A DNA stretch of 64,000 bases from Asterias amurensis (taxonomy: Eukaryota > Echinodermata > Asteroidea > Forcipulatida > Asteriidae), in the NCBI RefSeq assembly GCF_032118995.1, contig NC_092657.1, forward strand, positions 9,239,391 through 9,303,390. The letters are read 5' to 3'. The notes beneath the pieces were generated by a model. That model searched no databases and was not told the origin of the DNA. It was given only the letters and a program-made list of their open reading frames with translations. This document shows, piece after piece, positions 56,100 to 64,000 of this stretch. The position numbers were made by a program, and so were the translations under genes. The first letter of the stretch is position 1. Each line of letters starts with the position of its first letter.

Positions 56100-57225
56100 A
56101 CATGTACATGTGTTTGTTTTTATTGTTATAGAAATAATTCCAAATGATTGTTGATGAAATATTTACAAAGATTTGTGTATTAAACTGGTTGTTGTGACTT
56201 AATTTGTACTAAAAAGTATTAAAAAGTGTATTTTGATACTAAACAGACCCACCCACCCCATTTTCTGATACTTGAGAGAATCATACACAAACTTTTGTCT
56301 ACCAAAATAAACCAAAAATAAACCGAAACAGGGCTTTAAACACATTTGAAGTATTTCGTATGAGGGATAAAGGTATATTTTATAGGTTAAAATATTAGAT
56401 GCAATAAACAATCAAGTTAACAACAACAAAAACTCACGATTATGTTGTCTGTTCTTATTCAGCAGTAATATTTCAGTCATCTTTGCAAGTGTAATGGTAA
56501 ATATTTGTGACCATTAATTAAAAAGGGTTGAATCGTTAAGTATTTCAGCAAAAAATAAGAAAGTGACAAGAAGTTCCCTTCAAAAGTTGTCCGCGGTTAA
56601 AACTAATTCAATGTGTAATTACGCACGACCCTGACAGACTTCCCTACTACATGAATGGTACAGTCCAACATCGCGCAGTCTTTCAAGCAGATCCCGGGCA
56701 GAAAGGTTCATTAAAGGAGAGATTTGTTTGGTAAATGGTACGGGGGTATAGTTTCATCAATACAAATAAGTGACCAATCAAAATGAAGCTTGTAAAATTC
56801 TGTATATCATGGTCGGTGAGCATTTTACTACAGAGCGCAATGGTATGTTTGGGTTATGGTTATGTGCAAAACGGATCTCCGTCACAATGGCGGACATCAA
56901 CATGAAAAACGCGTTGCCACACACACGCAGCAAACACGGGTCAATCCGTTGAGGCCAAAAGGCCGTCAGCGAAATCGCAATGGTGCACTTATGAGACAAT
57001 GTGTACGAGGTACGGACTATTAGTAGCTTATTTGGCAAAAAAGTACCCAGTATATCAATAAAATGTATTATCCTTTTAGAGAAGGTTGATGTGCAATTGT
57101 TGATAGTTTTCTCAAAACGCTAACAAGATCGTTGTAAAATGGGGGTGTGTGAGATCACTATGGGGAAATTTATGATTGCCGTGTGTGTGCGTTGTTCGTG
57201 CACGCGCGTCTCCAACGGAAGATGC
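56100..57225. other. Non-coding stretch
   Basis: No gene is supportable. It is AT-rich to about 56580, then of more mixed composition with scattered CpG. Short frames at 56770-57038 overlap on both strands and show no coding character. Confidence 0.4.
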
Positions 57226-57229
57226 GACC

Positions 57230-58215
57230 AATCTGTTTGTAATGATAGTTATACCTGGCATAGAATTAGGCCTACAGAGACTTATTTTTTGCCGCCAATT
57301 TTTTTTTCTCCTTTTCTTTTTCCCCTCAATAAATAACAAAACAATAGGAGATATAGGCCTAACCATAATAGTTGAATTGAAAAACATACCTCAGCCGGAG
57401 ATTTTAAGGCATATCAAAGCACAAAACTTGTCCAACAACAGAACTAGCAGGGCGTACGGGTGCATAGACTTTTTATTACCAGATATTCTTACCACCAGTC
57501 CTTCAATAGTCAGATTTCTTACTATGAACAGATTAGAAGTTTAGAATTAGAAGTTTAGAATTAGGCCTATAGAATAAGTAGGCAACATGATGAATGAGTT
57601 AAATAGGAAGTCTGATAAATACAAAAAAAGTCAAACACGTTAAAACAACAATTTAAATAGTAATATTATGCCCTACAGAGCCTTGTATTATAGGCCTACC
57701 TGGCAATAGAATTAATACAGAGACTTAATTGTTTTATTTATTTTTGTCCCCTTTTTTCCCCTCAATAAATAACAAAACAAAAGGATATAGAGCCCTAACC
57801 ATAATAGTTGAATTGAAAAACAGACCTCAGGCGGAGATTTTAAGGCATATCAAATACATTTACCAAATACACTTTTTACCAAATATTCTTACCAGTCCTT
57901 CAATAGTCATATTTGGAAATTTAGAATGAGAAATTTAGATTTATAGAGTAAGTAGGCAACTTGCTGAACGAGTTAAATGAGTTAAATGAAAAAAAAAACA
58001 CCTTAAAAGAAATAAAACACGTTAAACAAACAATTTAAATATTAATATACTAGGCCCTACACAGCCTTGTAATATATTACCTTGCTTATTTTCTTGCGCA
58101 AACAAATGTAGGCCTTACCATCAAATAATTAGGCCTATATTAATAATAGCTTAACTGAAAAACAGACCTCAGCCAAGGTCTCAAATTTAAGGCATATCAA
58201 AGCACAAAACTTGTC
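57230..58215 (+). repeat. Three tandem diverged units of about 370-455 bp
   Basis: TCAATAAATAACAAAACAA, ATAATAGTTGAATTGAAAAA, ACCTCAGCCGGAGATTTTAA and GGCATATCAAAGCACAAAAC occur at about 57328-57430. Related copies are at 57762-57860 and 58125-58212, interleaved with AGTAGGCAACATGATGAATG and GCCCTACAGAGCCTTGTAT segments. A single related unit is at 51490-51635. Short ORFs inside are incidental. Confidence 0.7.
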
Positions 58216-58380
58216 AAGCTCCAACATTTTGTTTTCTTTTCGATCTACTACCCTGAAAACGATTGACCGACCACTAACTTGTTTACATGATCGGCAAATC
58301 GCACAATCGGGCCTCAAAATGTCCATGATTGATCAATAGGTCTGCTACATCTGAGCGCGATCGCCAGAATGTCATCTCAC

Positions 58381-58860
58381 ATTGGGAACTACAATGCTTC
58401 TCATTATGACTTTTGGCATTCGCCACAGCTTATCCAAAGTAGCACTCTCAGAGTTATTAACGCTGATCAGTTTGTTACTGTCAGCTGCAGTTTCGAAACA
58501 CTTCACAAAGGGTAATTTCAGCAAGTTCTACCAAGGACTGAAAACTCCAGTAACTTCACACAAATACTGTAAGAACTGCAAGAGCTACCTTGGGACTGGT
58601 GAAGATGTGGCATTTTGTGAAAACTGTGGCAGTTACATCATCACCAAGGCCTACCACTTCATCACTTTGATGAAACCTTTGTAAATGACATTGAAGATGG
58701 TTACTGTTAAGTCTCTGACAGATTTTACAATGACAATGACTTTTTAGTCTGAGCATGATGTGGCCAATCAATATGGTCAGGATTTAGATCCAGATGATGG
58801 AGACGGTGATTTGTCACAGTAATCAAAGGAAGAACCACTACATAATGGATTACTTCTCTT
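58381..58860 (+). pseudogene. Tandem copy 1 of a CACTA-transposase exon segment
   Basis: This 480-bp unit encodes MLLIMTFGIRHSLSKVALSE, KHFTKGNFSKFYQGLK and a zinc ribbon (YCKNCKSYLG, FCENCG), then a degraded acidic segment with stops. It matches the intact exon at 59612-60087 at high identity and is followed head-to-tail by copy 2. The reading frame breaks after KPL (58682). Confidence 0.8.
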
Positions 58861-59335
58861 ATTGGGAACTACAATGCGTCTCATTATGACTTTTGGCAAT
58901 CGCCACAGCTTATCCAAAGTAGCACTGTCAAAGTTATTAACGCTGATCAGTTTGTTACTGCCAGCTTCAGTTTCGAAACACTTCACAAAGGGTAATTTCA
59001 GCAAGTTCTACCAAGGACTGAAAACTCCACTAACTTCACACAAATACTGCGAAAACTGCAAGAGCTACCTTGGGACTGGTGAAGGTGTGGCATCTTGTGA
59101 AAACTGTGGCAGTTACATCACCAAGGACAACCACTTCATCACTTTGATGAAACCTTTGCAAATGATATTGAAGATGGTTACTGTTAAGTCTCTGAAAGAT
59201 TTTACAATGACAATGACTTTTTAGTCTGAGCATGTGATGTGGCCAATCAATATGGTGACGATTCAGATTCAGATTCAGATTCCGATGATGGAACTTTTTC
59301 AGCTGCTGATCCCAATGAGGAAGAACCTCTATAAA
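58861..59335 (+). pseudogene. Tandem copy 2 of the CACTA-transposase exon segment
   Basis: It begins with the same GGGAACTACAATGC junction and encodes MRLIMTFGNRHSLSKVALSK, the same KHFTKGNFSKFYQGLK and zinc ribbon (YCENCKSYLG, SCENCG), then diverges with TAG at 59222. It ends with an Asp/Ser-rich simple repeat (GATTCAGATTCAGATTCAG). It is a broken duplicate of the exon below. Confidence 0.8.
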
Positions 59336-59408
59336 TATACTAAAATATTTACTATTATATAATAAAGAAACAAATTAAAAGCCTAGACCTTATGCAACCG
59401 TTTCACTA

Positions 59409-61017
59409 GTGTTTTTTTACCATATTTTTCAATCACAAAAAAAAAAAAAGTCAAACCTTAGTAATCAGCCAAACATGCCAAAGCCAAGGAGAGGCCCCTA
59501 CAAGGCCTATGCCCATTGTGAGGATGGAGAATCAAGTCCAGCCAAGGTACCCCGCACATCAAAATGGCGCTTCTCTGCGGAAGCCATGGGTCAAAGTAAA
59601 GATTTAGTTGATGAAACCTTTGATAATGATATTGAAGATGGTGACTGTTTAGTCTCTGACTCTGAGTATGATGTGGTCAATAAGTATGGTCAGGATTTAG
59701 ATTCAGATGATGGAGACGGTGATTTTTCATCAGAGGAAGAACCACTATATAATGGATCACTTCTCACATTGAGAAATACAATGCTTCTCATTATGACTTA
59801 TGGCATTCGCCACAGCTTATCCAAAGTAGCACTGTCAGAGTTATTAACGCTAATCAGCTTGTTACTGCCAGCTTCAGTTTCCAAACACTTCACAAAGGGT
59901 AATTTCAGTAAGTTCTACCAAGGACTGAAAACTCCAGTAACTTCGCACAAATACTGCGAAAACTGCAAGAGCTACCTTGGGACTGGTGAAGATGTGGCAT
60001 CTTGTGAAAACTGTGGCAGTAACATCACCAAGGACAACCACTTCATCACTTTGCCTATTGTTGATCAGTTGAAGAACATAGTACCAGGTATGTATACATT
60101 TTGATGTGCGCGCGTGCAAACTCATATGTCCATACATACATGGTCTTGTTTATCGTCAAACAAATATCGCAATATTTAATTATATCACGATTTATATTTG
60201 AAGTTTAACATTCTGAAATTGAACAATGCCACATTTTATTACTTAAACAAAAATAATAAATCGGGTGTACTACTACCCATGGTGTGAAAACCTGGGCCTT
60301 TCAGTTACACACCATAGCTACATTTAAATGTTACACACACATTAGGTGTCTTTTAAGGTGTCTGCTGCGCACGACTGTTGTTATGTGTGCACATTTAAGC
60401 TAGATCCCGCCCATTTTATTCTATCTAACCAATAAGCATCCATAATGCACATTGGGTCACCTGTCGGTCATAAACAGTAGTACTGGTGGGTTGTGGTTTG
60501 TGTAATATAGGAATGTTTATAGGGAATAACATCGTTCGGACTCGGTCCTCAATGCGTGGTAATGACCTTAGCTGGTGACCACCAACCCGGTCATTACCAC
60601 GCAGTGAAGACCTGGTCCTCGCACTGATATTCACTAGTTCATTTAAAATAGATTGGCAGATGAGGCAATGACGTTATGCACATTTTTGGTTCCAAAACTA
60701 AGGACGTGTACCCTAATTATTTTGTAAATGTTCATTTTGTCATGTTCATTTGGGTTTTTTTTCAGATTGCATTGATGATATTATGCACTATCAGCAATCA
60801 AGCCATGGCGGGGACATACTCTCTGATGTCCTTGATGGGGAACTGTATAAGCAAATATTCATAGGCTCGCACTTTAGAGGTACAGATGACAACGCCAAAA
60901 AACGGAAGTTCACATCTCTCTCCAAATGAACACTGATGGGGTTTCATTGTTTCGTTCCTCGATATTTTCAGTGTGGCCAATTTATTTCATCATCAATGAA
61001 CTACCACCAGTTCTCAG
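59409..61017 (+). pseudogene. 5' part of a CACTA/EnSpm TNP2-like transposase gene (two exons seen)
   Basis: Exon 1 runs from ATG 59409 (or 59475, MPKPRRGPYKAYAHCEDG) to 60087. It has an acidic stretch (DLDSDDGDGDFSSEEEPLYN), NTMLLIMTYGIRHSLSKVAL, and a zinc ribbon CENCKSYLG...CENCGSNI. The donor CCAG|GTATGT joins in phase to the acceptor TTTCAG at 60765, giving DCIDDIMHYQQ and DGELYKQIF. In another frame this exon continues VHISLQMNTDGVSLFRSSI and WPIYFIINELPPVLR to the donor at 61017. NTDGVxxFxSS is the first-Asp region of TNP2-like transposases. One base missing from the A run at about 60895-60900 would explain the shift. Downstream catalytic exons were not found, so the copy is truncated. 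Confidence 0.8.
60528..60650. mobile_element. MITE related to that at 37.9 kb, inside the CACTA intron
   Basis: GGTCCTCAATGCGTGGTAAT then GACC and, inverted, GGTCATTACCACGCAGTGAA flank a short CTTAGCTGGTG/CACCAACC centre. Outer CGGACTC/GCACTGATATT are weaker. It shares the TGCGTGGTAATGACC core with the element at 37888-38053. It lies in the intron between 60088 and 60765. Confidence 0.65.
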
Positions 61018-61019
61018 GT

Positions 61020-62025
61020 AAAATAGATAGGGAAAAGGTTTTCAAATTTCGGACAAAAGCACTTGTTTTCGTTCCAGTTTTTTATTATTTTATTTAGCTG
61101 TTTTGTAACGCAGTGCTGCAAAACAGCTGAAATGTTTGTTAAATTTTTATAATTATTATTTTTTTATTGGTATGTTTCACCCACAAAATATGTGCGATCA
61201 GGATGGAATTTTGTAGGTTGTTAGATATTGGCAAGTTTTTGTAAATTGTGAAATGACTTCATCATGGCGTCATCACATGATTTTCATTGTTAAAAAAAAA
61301 CCAAGTAGTGTAATCTCCCGGCATGAATCTGAAGTAATATTGGTACGCTAACTCGACTTCCGACGTCATCGGGTTAAGGACACAACAACCACCAAATTGT
61401 TGTTTATTTATCAGCCTCAATTGTGTAATTAACTTTGCAGATGAGAAATAATTGCATCAACACGTATAATTTATGTTCGGACAACTTTTGCGAAACAATA
61501 CACAATAATAAATCTGGATAGATCTGGATAGACACTCTCAACATTCTTTTTAGAGCAAGTTGAGGAGACTGAAAATCAATTACGTTATTCATTACTAGGA
61601 CACAAGTCAGCAGACACAAGTTTGAAGTTTTCAAAGGATCTTTGGATATTTGCAGACAACCACAAATATCCATAATAATTAATAGGATAATATAGGTTTT
61701 CTCGGTCAAATTCGGCAAATAATTCGTGCACTCGGCGTTGCTTGTGCGCGTGCGCGCTACTTATTATTAGCTACGTCACCTTCAAAATGACACATGCGCA
61801 GTGGTTTGCTACCAGATTCGGAAGCGGCGGGTGCGTGTTTCCCTAGACCTTCTCTTGGAGCGGTTCGTGTGTGAGAGCGGATAATGGATATGCGCTCAAA
61901 TTAAAGCTGTTTTGCCTCTCCAGTTGTTACTGCGTTTCAAATTTGGAGTTCGGCCATACAATTTCGTTATGGGTCAAGTCAAATTCCATTGGCACTCTGT
62001 TCAGTTTAGCGTATCGTCATTTTTT
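61020..62025. other. Non-coding stretch
   Basis: No gene seen. One hairpin, AGCTGTTTTG and CAAAACAGCT around TAACGCAGTGCTG, lies at about 61098-61130. The 61740-61870 segment is CpG-rich (GTGCGCGTGCGCGC) and could be a small CpG island, without other promoter evidence. Confidence 0.4.
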
Positions 62026-62029
62026 TCAT

Positions 62030-62415
62030 TACAACAGGGATCCCATTGGCACCCAATTGAATGGGCTCACAATGTAATTCTATTTGGACCCAATGGGACC
62101 ACATTGGATCCTAATGGGCTCTCATTGATTGGGATCCCATTTGGACCCAATTGGATCCCATTGGGACCTCATTGGGACCCAATGGGACCACATTGGATCC
62201 TAATGGGCCCTCATTGATTGGGATCCCATTGGGACCCAATTGGATCCCAATGGGACGTCATTGGGACCCAATGGGACCACATTGTATCCTAATGAGCCCT
62301 CATTGAATGGGATCCCATTTTCATCAAATGGGACCACATTGTATCACCTTAGGCCCTCACTAAATGGGATCTCAATGGGATCATATTGAATGGGATCCTT
62401 TTGTGACCCACGGAG
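62030..62415. repeat. ATTGGGACCC array with 89-bp period, relative of the CCATGG arrays
   Basis: Subunits of 11-12 bases (CATTGGGACCC, CATTGGGATCCC, AATTGGATCCC) form an 89-bp higher-order unit. CATTGGATCC-type starts at 62102, 62191 and 62280 give that period. It shares the CAT-x-GGG-x-CCC palindromic style of the 25.6 and 33.9 kb arrays but has CATTGGG where they have CATGGGG. Confidence 0.85.
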
Positions 62416-62608
62416 ACCACATTCACATGACTACTAATTTTCCAGAAGATGCCATGCTGCTGTCGCCAAGCAATTGCTGGTTGATTGGCCGGCCCCACTA
62501 AAAACAGAAACATAAAGGAGACATTTTAAATTCCAAGCTGGCTCCAAACAATTGTTTATTGATAAAAAAGAGTATTAGGGTCTTTGGGTGGTATGGTTGA
62601 TAGCAAGT

Positions 62609-62949
62609 TTAAAGGCACTGGACACATTTCGTAATTACACAAAATATATACATGTATTGGCAAAAAACTTTTACTTTGTAACGAGCAATTGTGAGCTATT
62701 GATAGTTTAAAACATTGTGAGAAAAAACTCCCTCAGAATTAATGTAGTTTTTGAGAAAGAAGTAACTTCTCAATAAAATATTAAAATACTTAAGACCTGA
62801 AGCCCTTTTCAGGCATCTAGCCCTTTTTAGGCATCTGAAAGCACACAAAGTTTTGCAACAAGGGTGTTGTTTATGCATATGTTGGGAAAAACCAAGTGAC
62901 AATACATGTACTGGTCTTTGATATTTACCAAACGTGTCCAGTGCCTTAA
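62609..62949. mobile_element. TTAA-flanked MITE, copy 2 (341 bp)
   Basis: TTAA then AGGCACTGGACACATTTCGT at the left, and ACCAAACGTGTCCAGTGCC then TTAA at the right. The interior GGCATCTGAAAGCACACAAA and TTTTTGAGAAAGAAGTAAC matches the copy at 21905-22279 in inverted orientation. Confidence 0.85.
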
Positions 62950-64000
62950 ATAAACATAATAAGGGCAAATAAATAAAAGTATGCTGAATTTTTTAACAAG
63001 GTTGTTTTTGGTCACAACGCTATATCAGTTGTCCATTAATGATAATATAAAATAATAAAACATGAAGTTGAATCAAATTACTGTACCCGTATAAAGCTTT
63101 AACAATGTATAATCAAACTAATGAGCAAAAAAGTATAATAGAACACAAACTATTGCAAATCATTTGTTTGGCAGACTGAAAAAAAGTTTTGTGCACACTG
63201 AATGCTTATTACTGTACCTGTTAAAGCTTTTAAAATGTACATTGTATAATCAAACTAATCAGTTAAAAAAATATAATAGCACACAAAAAAATTGCAAATC
63301 ATTTGTTTAGCCGACTGAAATTTTTTGTTTAGCACACTTAATGCTTATAGCTGTCTCCAGTAGGAAATGATGATTTGGGCATGACATGCAACAATACCTT
63401 TACTGCAGCATAGAATGGAAATCGTGTGTCACATCCATATAAAACTAGAACAAACAATTTTAACGAATAAAACTTTCGCTTTAGTTTAAATTGGCAAGAC
63501 ATGGTGTATGGTTCTGTACATGCAATATTTATGAAAATTATTCAAAAGAATACCCTTCATGATTGTTTTAAATGTGACGCATTTGCGTCGGAGTTGTCCT
63601 TTGACAGACCACAGTGTGACCTGCTCTACCAAATTGGCAAATGTCTCAAATTTTTTGAAAATTGAGTTATGCATATTATATTAACAAGGGAACGAAATGG
63701 TGTTATTTCGAGCGGCTACGGAGGACTTTCTTTTTATTTTGTTCACTCAACTCAAAGCACAAGGCACAGATGAACAAAAGGTTTTGCATGAAGCCTCTGT
63801 TATGCAAGATACATGTACATTACAGTTGATCTTTTTTTTTCCTCATTAGCCTGTTAATATCTTGTATTTTTTCAGTAATGTACTTCTCAAACTTTTATGC
63901 CTCTTGCCGAACTTCTTCTTCAGATGCTCTTGTTTCTTTTAGGCGGTCCATGAAGCAGCCTAAAATAATCGACAAAAAATAAAACCATTTTACAGGTTAA
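62950..64000. other. Non-coding end of window
   Basis: AT-rich sequence. A segment of about 110 bp around 63076-63190 (ATAATCAAACTAAT, CACACAAA.TATTGCAAATCAT, TTTGTTTGGCAGACTGAA) is duplicated at about 63246-63350, giving a diverged direct repeat. No gene was seen. Confidence 0.5.

Overview
The window is eukaryotic: GT-AG introns, long AT-rich non-coding stretches, many inverted-repeat MITEs, tandem satellites and several transposon-derived genes in various states of decay. There are no bacterial operons, rRNA genes or viral replicons. The short-repeat content (TTAA-flanked GGCACTGGACAC elements, GGGCCCAATTT/TGCTTAAGCA elements, AGACCTTATCGCAAATACC elements) looks like that of a marine invertebrate deuterostome, most likely an echinoderm. 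That taxonomic guess rests on recollection, not on a search.

Layout. 1-7.5 kb: AT-rich DNA with three MITE-like inverted repeats and one plausible terminal exon (1055-1229). 7564-17271: one intact 3235-codon ORF, the replication protein of a large Helitron/Helentron-type rolling-circle transposon. It carries a PHD finger, a cysteine-protease-like domain with a C...DxH signature resembling peptidase family C76, an OTU protease, an 18-residue Lys/Tyr repeat array, a zinc-binding DUF6570-like region, an HUH/two-Tyr Rep domain, a Pif1-type helicase and a C-terminal EEP endonuclease. 18.1-19.9 kb: a 66-bp satellite just 3' of it. 19.9-25.5 kb: mostly non-coding, with two MITEs, tRNA-like fragments and a tandem repeat of about 128 bp.

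25.6-31.8 kb: a 6.2-kb array of a 22-bp unit built from palindromic half-units (CCATGG, GGATCC, GGGGTCCC), with higher-order duplications of about 1.5 and 1.74 kb. A sister array lies at 33.9-35.2 kb and a more distant relative at 62.0-62.4 kb. Between and after the first two arrays, a six-exon minus-strand gene (38157 to 32974) encodes an OB-fold, RPA-like protein. Its last exon is bracketed by the two arrays, and its second exon has an apparent frameshift.

39.3-40.4 kb: an inverted copy of the repeat at 24.2-25.5 kb. 40.47-42.58 kb: an N-terminally truncated hAT transposon with terminal inverted repeats. 45.4-49.1 kb: a decayed transposon gene with a MULE-like DDE region and a complete Ulp1 (C48) protease signature, followed by a nested palindrome. 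50.1-50.9 kb: two opposed 16-bp minisatellites. 51.8-55.6 kb: a frameshifted transposase-like gene whose motif order (DG, CxxC, HxxxxH, E) parallels the RAG1/Transib/CMC transposase core. 58.4-61.0 kb: the 5' exons of a CACTA/EnSpm TNP2-like transposase, with its zinc-ribbon exon present three times in tandem. The rest to 64 kb is non-coding with one TTAA MITE.

Overall this is an accessory, transposon-dense region. Only the Helitron ORF looks intact. The OB-fold gene is the best candidate for a host or domesticated gene.
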